NCBI GenBank assembly: GCA_035542855.1
Contig: DATKKM010000054.1
Span: 1-37,898 of the forward strand
DNA: 37,898 nucleotides
Source of the DNA: DATKKM01 sp035542855
GTDB lineage: Bacteria > Chloroflexota > Dehalococcoidia > SM23-28-2 > RBG-16-64-32
Direction of reading: 5' to 3'
Shown: positions 13,471-21,371 of the stretch, piece by piece
Layout: the number at the start of each line of letters is the position of its first letter
Position numbering within the stretch: position 1 is the first letter of the stretch
Notes under the pieces: model-generated
What the model was told of the DNA's origin: nothing
What the model saw: the letters and a program-made list of their open reading frames with translations, nothing else
Database searches by the model: none
Made by a program: the position numbers and the translations under genes

Positions 13471-14820
13471 ATGACCATCGAAGAAGAGCGCTCCGTCCTT
13501 GACCGGCTGCGTGACCTGCTGCACGGCGATAACGTAGCCGCTGCGCGGGAGCTTCTCGATGACCTGCACCCGGCCGACCAGGCGGACCTCTTCGACTCGC
13601 TGGACGAGGACGAGCGCCAGACCATGGTCTCACTGATGGACGCGGAAGGCGTCGCGCACCTCCTGGAGCACATGGACGAAGACCTGCGCCAGGAAGTCGC
13701 CGAGGAGATGCCGCGCGCCGCCCTCGCCCAGATCCTGGACCGCACAGAGAACGACATCGCCGTCGACATCCTGCGCCAGATGGCGCCGGCGGAGGCCGCG
13801 CACACGCTGGGCCAGATGAACACGGCGGCGGAGGTCATGCCGCTGCTGCAGCACGCCGACGAGACCGCCGGCGGCATCATGACCAGCGGCTACGTCACCC
13901 TGCACAAGGACATGACGGTGGAGGAGGCGCTCGCCTTCCTCCGCGCGACGAAGCCGCCGGCGGGACAGGCCTACTACCTCTACGTCCTCGACGGCAAGAA
14001 CCACCTGCAGGGAGTCGTCTCCCTCCGCGAGCTGGTGGTGGCCGACCCGATGGCCCACATCGAGGACGTGATGGAGACTGACGTCGCCTCGGTGACGGCA
14101 GGCACGGACCAGGAAGAGGCCGCTCGGCTCCTGCAGCACTACCGTCTGCGCGCGCTCCCCGTGGTCGACGCCGAAGGTGTGCTGCTGGGCGTGATCACGG
14201 CCGACGACATCATCGACGTCATCCAGGAAGAGGCCACGGAGGACATGTACAAGATGGCCGGCGTCGGCGTGAAGGAGTGGGTGTTCAGCCCACTCCGCGA
14301 GTCGATCGTCCGCCGGGTGCCCTGGCTCACGTTCAACATGGTCTGGGCCTTCATGGGCGCCGCCGTGATCAGCCTCTTCAAGGGCACGCTGGAGAAGGCG
14401 GCCGAGGTGGCGATATTCATGCCGATGATCGCCGGTCAGGCCGGCAACGCCGGCATCCAGACGGCGACGATCGTCGTGCGCTCGATGGCGTTGGGCGAGG
14501 TGCAGCTGACCGATGTCGCCCGCGTGCTGGGCAAGGAGATCGCCCTCGGCGCGACGAAGGGGTTGATCTTCGGCTCGGCGCTAGGCCTGATCGCCTGGCT
14601 CTGGCAGGGCAACGCCACGCTGGGGCTGATCGCGGGCGGGGCGCTGTTTCTGAACATGCTCATCGCGGGCACCGCCGGAGTGCTGATCCCGATGACGCTG
14701 CGGCGCCTGGGATTCGACCCGGCGACCATCGCCGGCGTATTTGACACCATGTTGACCGACCTGATGGGCTTCCTGATTTACCTCGGATTGGCGACAATCT
14801 TTGTAAGCAAGCTTCAGTAG
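13471..14820 (+). CDS. mgtE: Magnesium transporter MgtE
   Basis: A 449-aa Mg2+ channel of normal family length. An N-terminal superhelical domain (residues 1-130, repeated LHPADQADLFDSLDEDERQ-type helices) is followed by two CBS domains (about 131-255; MTSGYVTLHKDMTVEEAL and VMETDVASV, with DAEGVLLGVITADDIIDVIQEEA) and five membrane helices from ~280. The signature PMIAGQAGNAGIQTATIVVRSMALGE and the pore-end segment VFDTMLTDLMGFLIYLGLA are present. Acidic residues in the cytosolic domains act as Mg2+ sensors in characterised homologues. AGGGGG lies 7 nt before the ATG. A cupin gene follows 11 bp downstream. Confidence 0.97.
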   Translation: MTIEEERSVLDRLRDLLHGDNVAAARELLDDLHPADQADLFDSLDEDERQTMVSLMDAEGVAHLLEHMDEDLRQEVAEEMPRAALAQILDRTENDIAVDILRQMAPAEAAHTLGQMNTAAEVMPLLQHADETAGGIMTSGYVTLHKDMTVEEALAFLRATKPPAGQAYYLYVLDGKNHLQGVVSLRELVVADPMAHIEDVMETDVASVTAGTDQEEAARLLQHYRLRALPVVDAEGVLLGVITADDIIDVIQEEATEDMYKMAGVGVKEWVFSPLRESIVRRVPWLTFNMVWAFMGAAVISLFKGTLEKAAEVAIFMPMIAGQAGNAGIQTATIVVRSMALGEVQLTDVARVLGKEIALGATKGLIFGSALGLIAWLWQGNATLGLIAGGALFLNMLIAGTAGVLIPMTLRRLGFDPATIAGVFDTMLTDLMGFLIYLGLATIFVSKLQ

Positions 14821-14831
14821 GCAGGCAGGAG

Positions 14832-15182
14832 ATGGCGCCGGAGATAAGCCCAATACCGCGAGCAAGCTGGGAGCCGCTGCCACAGGCGGGCAACGTGGGC
14901 GTGGACCACGTGGTGCTGATGCGGCAGCCGCAGGTCATCGTCCTGCTGAAGTTCGCCCAGAACGCCACCATCACCGAGCAGCGAGCGCCGCTGGCCGTCG
15001 ATGTGATCTGCATGGAAGGCTCCGGCAAGACGAGCGTGGACGGCGAAGAGGCCGAGATCCACGCCGGCGAGACCGTGCACTGGCCGGCCAACGTCCCCCA
15101 CCGCCTCTGGACGGAGGACAGCGAGATGGTGACGCTGATGGTGGAGCAGTACGGCCGCAACGTGCCACGAGCCGAGGGGTAG
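14832..15182 (+). CDS. Small cupin-domain protein
   Basis: A 116-aa single-domain cupin (double-stranded beta-helix). The core runs from VIVLLKFAQNATITEQRAPLAVDVICMEGSGKTSVDGEEAEIHAGETVHWPANVPHRLW, giving the GxxxTxxG-like turn and the second motif with PANVPH. The usual metal-binding His pair of motif 1 is replaced (ITEQRAP), and only one His of motif 2 is evident, so it may not bind metal. Ligand and reaction are unknown. The start overlaps a GGCAGGAG Shine-Dalgarno with very short spacing. It lies 11 bp after mgtE and is probably co-transcribed. Confidence 0.85.
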   Translation: MAPEISPIPRASWEPLPQAGNVGVDHVVLMRQPQVIVLLKFAQNATITEQRAPLAVDVICMEGSGKTSVDGEEAEIHAGETVHWPANVPHRLWTEDSEMVTLMVEQYGRNVPRAEG

Positions 15183-15190
15183 TAGCGGGC

Positions 15191-15224
15191 CAAATAAAAA
15201 GCGGCGCCGGTGACGCCGCCGCTC
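15191..15224 (-). terminator. Intrinsic terminator after tRNA-His
   Basis: On the minus strand: stem AGCGGCG/CGCCGCT with a 10-nt loop, followed by TTTTTATTTGG. It lies 10 nt past the CCA end of tRNA-His. On the plus strand there is no T-run, so it does not serve the cupin gene. Confidence 0.8.
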
Positions 15225-15233
15225 CGTGGCATT

Positions 15234-15310
15234 TGGGGTGGACGATGGGATTTGAACCCACGATCTTCAGGGCCACAACCTGACGTGTTAACCGCTACAC
15301 TACGCCCACC
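15234..15310 (-). tRNA. tRNA-His (GTG)
   Basis: A complete cloverleaf with the His-specific extra G-1 opposite discriminator C73, acceptor GTGGGCG/CGTCCAC (one G-U), anticodon loop with GTG, T-arm GTGGG/TTCAAAT/CCCAT and encoded CCA. The TATATG just before G-1 is probably not its promoter. Confidence 0.95.
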
Positions 15311-15372
15311 ATATAAGAGAGGCCCCAGCAGTTCGCCTGAGGCCTCTGCTAAGTCAGAATAGCACCCGTTTT

Positions 15373-15399
15373 CGCCCTTCGACAAGCTCAGGGTGAGCG
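15373..15399. repeat. Dispersed repeat CCCTTCGACAAGCTCAGGG
   Basis: This intergenic word, followed by TGAGCG, is one I have seen scattered in many bacterial genomes. Only one copy is in the window; the call is from memory. Confidence 0.4.
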
Positions 15400-15430
15400 C
15401 AGAGGCGCCATCCTGTTACCATGACTACGG

Positions 15431-16462
15431 ATGGCGACCGACTTCGACCCGTATCGCATCCTGGAGGTGGAGCGCTCCGCCGGCCAGGCTGAGATTGACC
15501 AGGCCTATCGCAAGCAGTGGGCCGCCTACCCCAGCGACGCCGCCCCCGAAGCCCGCCTCCGCGAGATACAGGCCGCCTACCGCATCCTCAGCGACCCCGA
15601 AGAGCGCCGCGCCTACGATCAGCGCCTCGCGGAGCGCCGGACCAACGGCAGCACCTGGGCTGGCGAAGCGTGGCCGGCGGGCTCGCCGGTGACTCGGGTA
15701 CCCGTGGAGACTACTTCGCCCGGGGAGCCTGAAAGCGGGTTGACCGGCGACGTGCCGGAGCGCGTGCCCTGGGGGTTGAAGGACATGCTCAAGGCGATCG
15801 CCATCGTCGTCGGAGTGGTCTTCGCCGCCTCCATCCCGATATTCCTTCTCGCGGACGTGGTGGCCGGCGATCAGAATATCGACGACAGCGGTAACGCTCT
15901 CGCCGTGGAGTTCCTGGCCAGCGCGGTGTTCCAGTTCACTGCGCTCTGGACGGCGTGGCGCTTCTCGGTCCGCCAGTTCCACCTGGACTGGGGCGCTCTC
16001 GGGCTGCGCTGGCCGAAGCGTGGCATCGCCTGGCTCCCATACACGCTCGCAGCGGGCGGGCTCTTCGTCGCCGGTATGTACGGGCTGGCGCTGGACGCCG
16101 TGGGCGTGCACCCGGACGCCAGCCTGCCGGACGCCGCGCTGGACAACACGCTTCCCCTGGTGATCATCATCGTGCTCACGGTGGCCGTGGCCCCGGTTGT
16201 CGAAGAGATATTCTTTCGCGGTTTCATCTTCGCGGGGCTGTCCCGGCGCTGGGGGTTCTTCTGGGGCGCGCTGGGCAGCGGCACGCTGTTCGGCATCGCG
16301 CACGTGGGCAACCCGGGCTACATCTACCTGATCCCGCCGATCATCGTCATCGGCGCCATGTTCGCCTGGGGCTATCGGTACTCCAACTCGATCTTCATTA
16401 CAATGGCCGCGCACATGCTCTTCAACTCGATCCAGATCATCGGGACGCTTCTCAACCGATGA
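15431..16462 (+). CDS. J-domain-like / CPBP (CAAX-type) membrane protease fusion
   Basis: 343 aa. Residues 4-70 resemble a DnaJ J-domain (DPYRILEVERSAGQAEIDQAYRKQW, LREIQAAYRILSDPEERRAYDQRL), but the HPD loop that stimulates Hsp70 is missing (AAYPSDAAPEA). After a ~45-residue linker come about eight membrane helices with the three CPBP motifs: EEIFFRG (two catalytic Glu plus Arg), FGIAHVG and HMLFN. CPBP proteins are intramembrane glutamic peptidases (Rce1 kin) or, in part, non-proteolytic immunity factors. A J-like domain on a CPBP protein is unusual. Its TGA overlaps the ATG of trpA. No ribosome site is evident. Confidence 0.88.
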   Translation: MATDFDPYRILEVERSAGQAEIDQAYRKQWAAYPSDAAPEARLREIQAAYRILSDPEERRAYDQRLAERRTNGSTWAGEAWPAGSPVTRVPVETTSPGEPESGLTGDVPERVPWGLKDMLKAIAIVVGVVFAASIPIFLLADVVAGDQNIDDSGNALAVEFLASAVFQFTALWTAWRFSVRQFHLDWGALGLRWPKRGIAWLPYTLAAGGLFVAGMYGLALDAVGVHPDASLPDAALDNTLPLVIIIVLTVAVAPVVEEIFFRGFIFAGLSRRWGFFWGALGSGTLFGIAHVGNPGYIYLIPPIIVIGAMFAWGYRYSNSIFITMAAHMLFNSIQIIGTLLNR

Positions 16463-17268
16463 GCGCAGGCCGCATCGAAGAGACGTTCGCGCGGGTCAAG
16501 ACGGAGGGCCGCACGGCGTTCGTCGCCTTCGTCACCGTCGGCTACCCGGAGATCGATGCCACACCCGGCCTCGTGAAGGCGCTGATCGAGGGCGGCGCCG
16601 ACATCATCGAGCTCGGCATCCCCTTCTCCGACCCGCTTGCCGAGGGGCCAACGATCCAGGGCTCGACGTTCGTCGCACTGGAGAACGGCGTGACCACGGA
16701 AACGTGCCTCGACGCCGCGCGGCAGCTGCGGGCGGACGGAGTGACCGCGCCGCTCATCTTCATGGGCTACTACAACCCGATCCTGGCTTACGGCATCGAG
16801 CGCTTCGCCAGGGACGCCGCGGAGGCCGGCGCCGACGGGATCATCCCGGTGGACCTGCCGCCCGAGGAGTCCGTCGAGCTGCACCGGGCCTGCCAGGCGA
16901 ACGGACTGCGGCTGATCTACCTCCTGGCGCCGACCAGCACGGACGCCCGCATCAAGGCCGTGGGCGAGAAGGCGTCCGGCTTCGTCTACTGCGTGAGCCT
17001 GACGGGTGTGACCGGCGCGCGAAACGAGCTGCCGCCGGAGCTGAGCGCCTTCCTGGAGCGCGTGCGTGAACAGATTCCCTTGCCTTTGGCGGTGGGATTT
17101 GGTATATCTCAGCCTGAGCACTTCCAGACTGTGGGCCGCATCGCGGACGCCGCGGTCATAGGAAGCGCCATCATAGACGTGATCGCCAGGAGCGCTCCGT
17201 CTGAGAGAGAAGCGAGGCTGAAGCATTATGCGGAGGTGGTCACCGGCCGGCGGGGAGCAGCTACGTAG
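16459..17268 (+). CDS. trpA: Tryptophan synthase alpha subunit
   Basis: 269 aa; cleaves indole-3-glycerol phosphate to indole and glyceraldehyde-3-phosphate, passing indole to TrpB. It is a TIM barrel with the signature IIELGIPFSDPLAEGPTIQ: the catalytic Glu (Salmonella E49) is present, while the second acid (D60) is Glu here. Also present are MGYYNPILAYG, the flexible loop 6 region YCVSLTGVTGAR and the phosphate site VGFGISQPEHF ... VIGSAII. The ATG overlaps the stop of the CPBP gene (ATGA). trpB is not next to it in this window. It is followed by aroH and aroF, so this is an aromatic biosynthesis cluster. Confidence 0.97.
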   Translation: MSAGRIEETFARVKTEGRTAFVAFVTVGYPEIDATPGLVKALIEGGADIIELGIPFSDPLAEGPTIQGSTFVALENGVTTETCLDAARQLRADGVTAPLIFMGYYNPILAYGIERFARDAAEAGADGIIPVDLPPEESVELHRACQANGLRLIYLLAPTSTDARIKAVGEKASGFVYCVSLTGVTGARNELPPELSAFLERVREQIPLPLAVGFGISQPEHFQTVGRIADAAVIGSAIIDVIARSAPSEREARLKHYAEVVTGRRGAAT

Positions 17269-17362
17269 GGCCGCTCGGGTTCGTCAAGAGACGAATGCCG
17301 TCGGCCGTAACTATCGTGGTGGCTCTCGGGCCGGTATCTTTGGGCCCCAGTAGCAGTCGGAG

Positions 17363-17382
17363 CGGTCCCCCAGGCGGGACCG
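17363..17382 (+). promoter_or_regulatory. Leader hairpin upstream of aroH
   Basis: A perfect 7-bp stem CGGTCCC/GGGACCG around CCAGGC, ending 14 nt before the aroH ATG. There is no Shine-Dalgarno between it and the ATG and no T-run, so it is not an obvious terminator. A role in translation control is possible but unproven. Confidence 0.35.
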
Positions 17383-17396
17383 GGCGTGATTTCGAC

Positions 17397-17759
17397 ATGC
17401 TAGTCAGGGGAGTCCGGGGCGCCACCACTGTCGAGGCCAACACCGTCGAGGCGATCCTCGAGGCCACGCGTGAGCTCCTCGATGCGATGCTGAAGGCCAA
17501 CGAGATCGATGCCGAGTGCATCGCCTCCGTGTTCTTCACCACCACCCCTGACCTGAACGCCGAATTCCCCGCTCTCGCCGCCAGGGACCTGGGCGTGGCT
17601 CTCATGTGTGCACACGAGATGAACAAGCCCGGCGCGCTCCCGATGTGCCTGCGCATCCTGCTTCACGTGAACACGGACAAATCCGCGAAGGAGATCAAGC
17701 ACATCTATCTGCGAGGGGCGCGCGTGCTCCGGCCAGACCTAGAGGGGCAGCCCAGCTGA
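17397..17759 (+). CDS. aroH: Monofunctional chorismate mutase, AroH class
   Basis: 120 aa; converts chorismate to prephenate on the Phe/Tyr branch. It aligns with the Bacillus subtilis trimeric AroH enzyme from end to end: VRGVRGATTVE (Arg7), SVFFTTTPDLNAEFPA, LMCAHEM (Cys75, Glu78), CLRILLHVNTD (Arg90) and IKHIYLRGARVLRPDL (Tyr108). Active-site residues are all conserved. I start at ATG 17397; the open frame upstream includes a hairpin and unrelated sequence. aroF follows after a 52-bp gap. Confidence 0.96.
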   Translation: MLVRGVRGATTVEANTVEAILEATRELLDAMLKANEIDAECIASVFFTTTPDLNAEFPALAARDLGVALMCAHEMNKPGALPMCLRILLHVNTDKSAKEIKHIYLRGARVLRPDLEGQPS

Positions 17760-17811
17760 CCGCCGGACGGGGAATGCCCGAATGGCGGATTCCAACATAG
17801 GAGAAGACGAA

Positions 17812-18870
17812 ATGATTGTGGTGATGAAAGCAGGAGCAACCGAAGACCAGATAGTGAACGTCCAGAAGACGATCAGGGAGCTGGGGTTCAAGGACCACCG
17901 CATCCACGGCGAGGAGCGGTCCGTCGTGGCCGTGCTGGGCCACGTCTACCCGGAGCTGATGGACGAGCTCGGCTCGATCGACGGCGTCGACAGCGTTGTC
18001 CGCATCAGCAAGCCGTTCAAGCTCGCCAGCCGGGAGGTACATTCGCACAACACCGTCGTCAAGATCGGCAATCTGTCCATCGGCGATGGCAGCGTCTGCC
18101 TGATGGCGGGCCCGTGCTCCGTAGACAGCGAGGAGAACGTGATGGAAGCCGCCCACGCCGTGAAGGCCGCGGGCGGGCACATCCTGCGCGGCGGCGCGTT
18201 CAAGCCGCGCTCCAGCCCATACGCCTTCCGCGGCCACGGCGAGAAGGCGCTGCACATCCTGGCCGCCGCCCGCGAGGAGACCGGCCTGCCGATCATCACC
18301 GAAGTGATGGACGCGCGGGACGTCGACCTCGTGGCCAAGTTCGCGGACGTGCTGCAGATCGGCGCGCGGAACATGCAGAACTTCACGCTGCTGGACGAAG
18401 TCGGCAAGTCCGGCCGGCCGGTGATGCTGAAGCGGGGCCTCTCCGGCACGATTGAGGAGTGGCTGCTGGCGGCGGAGTACATCCTCTCGCACGGCAACCG
18501 CGACGTGATCCTCTGCGAGCGCGGAATCCGCACGTTCGAGACGGCGACGCGCAACACGTTCGACGTGAACGCGATCCCGCTGGTCAAGAAGCTCTCCCAC
18601 CTGCCCGTGATCGGCGACCCCAGCCACGCGACGGGCAAGTGGTACCTGGTGGAGCCCGTGGGCCTGGCGGCCGTCGCCGCGGGCGCCGACGGCCTGATGA
18701 TCGAGGTGCACCCGAACCCGGACCACGCCCTCTCAGACGGCGCGCAGTCCCTCACGCCGGAGAACTTCCGCAAGCTGACCGAGAAGGTTGCGACGGTGGC
18801 CGGCGCGCTGGGCCGCCCAATGGCGCAGCAGGCCGTGGCAGGGGAGGCTGCGCAGCGCAAGGCTTCGTAA
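17812..18870 (+). CDS. aroF: 3-deoxy-7-phosphoheptulonate (DAHP) synthase, beta class
   Basis: 352 aa; the first shikimate-pathway step, from PEP and erythrose-4-phosphate. An N-terminal ferredoxin/ACT-like regulatory domain (residues 1-75, MIVVMKAGATEDQI, with VVRISKPFKLASRE at its end) precedes a class I-beta barrel: LMAGPCSVDSEEN (metal Cys), GGAFKPRSSPYAFRG, QIGARNMQNF, MLKRGL, VIGDPSHATG (metal His) and EVHPNPDHALSDGAQSL. This matches the Thermotoga-type enzyme, in which the N-domain mediates Tyr/Phe feedback. I start at the ATG at 17812 after TAGGAG rather than the in-frame ATG 30 bp upstream, which lacks a ribosome site. Confidence 0.96.
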   Translation: MIVVMKAGATEDQIVNVQKTIRELGFKDHRIHGEERSVVAVLGHVYPELMDELGSIDGVDSVVRISKPFKLASREVHSHNTVVKIGNLSIGDGSVCLMAGPCSVDSEENVMEAAHAVKAAGGHILRGGAFKPRSSPYAFRGHGEKALHILAAAREETGLPIITEVMDARDVDLVAKFADVLQIGARNMQNFTLLDEVGKSGRPVMLKRGLSGTIEEWLLAAEYILSHGNRDVILCERGIRTFETATRNTFDVNAIPLVKKLSHLPVIGDPSHATGKWYLVEPVGLAAVAAGADGLMIEVHPNPDHALSDGAQSLTPENFRKLTEKVATVAGALGRPMAQQAVAGEAAQRKAS

Positions 18871-18890
18871 CGAACAGACCGGGCACAGAC

Positions 18891-18918
18891 GTAGGGGCGC
18901 AGCGCGCTGCGCCCCTAC
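18891..18918. repeat. Perfect 28-bp GTAG...CTAC palindrome
   Basis: Begins GTAGGGGCGCAGC and is its own reverse complement across all 28 bases. It lies between aroF and scpA without a T-run. Its GTAGGGGCG foot is the same as that of the elements around the RAYT gene. Confidence 0.85.
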
Positions 18919-18958
18919 GGTGCTATTCTGGACTGACCCCGCAAGTTGAGAGAGTTAC

Positions 18959-19780
18959 ATGGCGCGCGAGAAAAAGGCTAAACCGCACAAACAGATGCCC
19001 GAATCCTCTTGGCAGAAGCTCTTCGCTCTGTCTATCATGGGCGAGATGGTCGAGGTCACAGTCGAAGGGTTCAGCGGTCCCGTAGACCTGCTGCTCGAAC
19101 TGATCGACCAGAACCAGCTCGACGTCACCGCCCTCTCCCTCGCCGAAGTCACCGGCCAGTACTGGAAGGAGATCGAGGCGGGTGACCTGGAGCCCGACGT
19201 CCTCGCCGAGTTCATCAGCATCGGCTCGCGGCTCCTCTACATCAAGTCCTGCGCCCTCCTGCCCGGCGCCCGACAGCCGGCCGCCGACATCCGTGAGGAG
19301 CTGGACAGCGCCACGGAGGAGCTGACCCACCTGCTGGAGGAGCACAAGCGCTTCAAGGACGCCTTCGATCTCTTCCGCCAGCTGGAGGAAGAGGGTCGCC
19401 GCACCTTCGCGCGGGCTGCGCCGGTGCGCAACATCCCGCTGCCGCCCGGCCTCGAGGGTGTGACACTGGACACGCTGCTCTCCGCCGTCAAGGAAGCGCT
19501 GGCCCAGGCGCCGCCGGAGCCGCAAGAGCAGGTCATCCACATCGAGCCGGTCACCGTCAACGAGAAGATCGAAGAAGTGACCCAGAAGCTAGCGCACGGG
19601 AAGGGACGGCTGCGGTTCCGCCCGCTGCTCGCCGCCTGCAAGACCCGCACGGAGATAGTGGTGCTGTTCCTGGCGGTGCTGGAGCTGATCAAGGGCGGTC
19701 AGCTCTGGGCCGAGCAAGAGACCGCCTTCGGTGAGATCGAGCTGATCGAAGCGTCCGCCGAGCCTGCCGGCGTCGACTAA
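18959..19780 (+). CDS. scpA: Segregation and condensation protein A
   Basis: 273 aa; the kleisin that bridges SMC heads in chromosome condensation and segregation. The family core begins VTVEGFSGPVDLLLELIDQNQLDVTALSLAEVTGQYW, then EFISIGSRLLYIKSCALLPG, an acidic linker, and a C-terminal winged helix (FRPLLAACKTRTEIVVLFLAVLELIKGGQLWAEQE). The first ~28 residues (MAREKKAKPHKQ...) are a basic extension; the internal ATG before GEMVEVTVEGF is an alternative start. scpB, usually next, is absent here; the following gene is convergent. No strong ribosome site. Confidence 0.94.
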   Translation: MAREKKAKPHKQMPESSWQKLFALSIMGEMVEVTVEGFSGPVDLLLELIDQNQLDVTALSLAEVTGQYWKEIEAGDLEPDVLAEFISIGSRLLYIKSCALLPGARQPAADIREELDSATEELTHLLEEHKRFKDAFDLFRQLEEEGRRTFARAAPVRNIPLPPGLEGVTLDTLLSAVKEALAQAPPEPQEQVIHIEPVTVNEKIEEVTQKLAHGKGRLRFRPLLAACKTRTEIVVLFLAVLELIKGGQLWAEQETAFGEIELIEASAEPAGVD

Positions 19781-19791
19781 CCCCACGATAT

Positions 19792-19811
19792 AGACGTCCG
19801 CTGGGACGTCT
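19792..19811. repeat. REP-like hairpin
   Basis: 8-bp stem AGACGTCC/GGACGTCT around GCTG, 12 bp after scpA. It is the same design as 5724-5748, with the central stem pair changed on both sides. Confidence 0.6.
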
Positions 19812-19883
19812 TCCAGCGACCCCCGTCACCTTACCTTGAACGCCTGCCCGCGAGGCTAGACCGGGCACACCTCCCAGACGCCA

Positions 19884-19908
19884 AGAGACGCCTCGTTGAG
19901 GCGTCTCT
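19884..19908. repeat. REP-like hairpin ending CTCTAC
   Basis: A perfect 11-bp stem AGAGACGCCTC with loop GTT, followed by AC. Read on the minus strand it starts with GTAG. It lies between the convergent scpA and helicase genes and might act as a two-way terminator, but it has no T-run. Confidence 0.7.
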
Positions 19909-19931
19909 ACACGTGCGCTTTGCGGGAGCGA

Positions 19932-21140
19932 TCAGGCGATGGCGCGGCGGCGGGACCAGCGGCGGCGTCCGAAGTTGCGGGACGGGGCCTTCACGATGGC
20001 CGCGGCCTTCTGCGTCTCGATCGGCTGGCCGGTGTGGGCGCTGATCCGCGGCAGCTTCCTGCCGATTCCGCGCTCGATCTCCTGGAGCTTGGCCAGGTCC
20101 GTCGCGGCGACCAGCGTGATCGCCTGGCCGGAGCGGCCCATGCGCCCCGTGCGGCCGACGCGGTGGGTGAATAGCTCCGGCGTGTCCGGGATATCAAAGT
20201 TGATCACGCGGGCGATGTGCAGGATGTCCAGCCCGCGCGCGGCGACGTTCGTCGCCACCAGCACCTTGGCGTGGCCCTCGCGGAAGCGGGCGACCTCACG
20301 GTCGCGCTGGTTCTGGCCCAGGTTGCCCTGGAGCACGGAGACCCGGAAGCCCATTGCCTCCAGCTTGCGGCCCAGGTTGCGGACGCCGTGCTTCGTGCGG
20401 CCGAAGACGACGGTCGTCCCGTCGATCTCTTCCTTCAGCAGGCGTACCAGCACCTGGAACTTGTCCTCGCGGTAGACCTCCATCACGACCTGCTCAATGT
20501 CGGGCTCGCTCTCCTCCGTCTTCTCGGAGGTGACGACTTCCGGCTCGATCAGGTGCTTGGAGGCGATGCGGTGCACCCAGTCGGGCGTCGTCGCCGAGAA
20601 CAGCGCGGTCTGCCGGCTGCGCGGCGTCATCGCCAGGATGCGCTCGACGTCCGGCGCGAAGCCGCGGTCGAGCATCTCGTCCGCTTCGTCAAGGATCATG
20701 ATCTTCAGGCCGTCGAGGCGCAGCGTGCGGCGTCGCAGGTGGTCCAGCACACGGCCGGGCGTGCCAACGACGACATGGCTGCCGCTCTGCAGCGCCTTCT
20801 CCTGCGGGCCGTAGGAAACGCCGCCGTAGAGGAGCGTGACGCGCAGGCCGCTGCCCTTGCTCAGGTCGTGGAATACATCGCCGACCTGCCGGGCGAGCTC
20901 TCGCGTGGGGGTCAGGATCAGCGCCTGGACGCTGCGCTTGCCGGGGTCGCAGCGCTCCATGATGGGGAGCGCGAAGGCCAGCGTCTTCCCGGAGCCGGTC
21001 TGGGCCTGGGCGATGAGATCGCGGCCGTCCAGCATGATCGGGATGGAGCTTTCCTGGATTGGTGTTGGGGTGTGAATGTCCATGCGGGCCAGCGCCTTCT
21101 GGCTAGCCTGACGCAGGGAAAAGTCATGGAAAGATGACAA
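19932..21140 (-). CDS. DEAD-box ATP-dependent RNA helicase
   Basis: A 402-aa RNA helicase of the RhlE/CshA type acting in RNA unfolding, ribosome assembly or mRNA decay. Motifs in order: Q motif (PTPIQESSIP), I AQTGSGKT, Ia PTRELARQ, Ib TPGR, II LDEADEML, III FSATTP, IV VVFGRTKHG, V TNVAARGLD, VI HRVGRTGRMG. It ends soon after the helicase core with a short basic tail (RRRWSRRRAIA) instead of an RNA-binding domain. The start is TTG at 21140, preceded by AAAGGA. A promoter with a ~72-nt leader is visible upstream, which would suit post-transcriptional or cold-linked control. Confidence 0.95.
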   Translation of the reverse strand: MSSFHDFSLRQASQKALARMDIHTPTPIQESSIPIMLDGRDLIAQAQTGSGKTLAFALPIMERCDPGKRSVQALILTPTRELARQVGDVFHDLSKGSGLRVTLLYGGVSYGPQEKALQSGSHVVVGTPGRVLDHLRRRTLRLDGLKIMILDEADEMLDRGFAPDVERILAMTPRSRQTALFSATTPDWVHRIASKHLIEPEVVTSEKTEESEPDIEQVVMEVYREDKFQVLVRLLKEEIDGTTVVFGRTKHGVRNLGRKLEAMGFRVSVLQGNLGQNQRDREVARFREGHAKVLVATNVAARGLDILHIARVINFDIPDTPELFTHRVGRTGRMGRSGQAITLVAATDLAKLQEIERGIGRKLPRISAHTGQPIETQKAAAIVKAPSRNFGRRRWSRRRAIA

Positions 21141-21218
21141 ACAGTGGGTCCTTTCGTGGGGGAAGAGCGAGATTTACGGGAGAAATAACGCGATCCGAGT
21201 TCTTAGTGATTTGTCTAT

Positions 21219-21247
21219 ATCTTACCTCATCAGGCCCCTTTCATCAA
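21219..21247 (-). promoter_or_regulatory. Sigma-70-type promoter of the helicase gene
   Basis: -35 TTGATG (21247-21242), 17-nt spacer, -10 TAAGAT (21224-21219), minus strand. Predicted start at about 21212, leaving a ~72-nt 5' leader before the TTG. Confidence 0.55.
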
Positions 21248-21310
21248 TCGCTCATGTAACGTGCAAGCGTTATGTCGCCTGCCGCCGCTCCGGCGAGCGA
21301 CGCCCGCCCC

Positions 21311-21366
21311 CTACGCCCTCGCACCTAACATCTAACACCTCCCACCTCACATCTCGTACACTACTC
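21311..21366 (+). repeat. Heptanucleotide tandem repeat upstream of the UroD-family gene
   Basis: Eight phased 7-mers: CTACGCC, CTCGCAC, CTAACAT, CTAACAC, CTCCCAC, CTCACAT, CTCGTAC, ACTACTC. They end 5 bp before the ATG. A TACACT (21357-21362) within them could be a -10 box. Confidence 0.75.
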
Positions 21367-21371
21367 TCGCT

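Noticed and set aside
14660..15385. A 241-aa minus-strand ORF with SVAVNTSGCGPEDRGFKSH
   Set aside because: Translation of tRNA-His and its terminator, then antisense to the cupin and mgtE genes.
17295..17396. Longer aroH N-terminus from an upstream start
   Set aside because: Alignment with AroH enzymes starts at 17397; the extra part covers the hairpin and is not family sequence.
18891..18918. Rho-independent terminator of aroF
   Set aside because: A perfect palindrome but no T-run on either strand; its GTAG foot fits the repeat family better.
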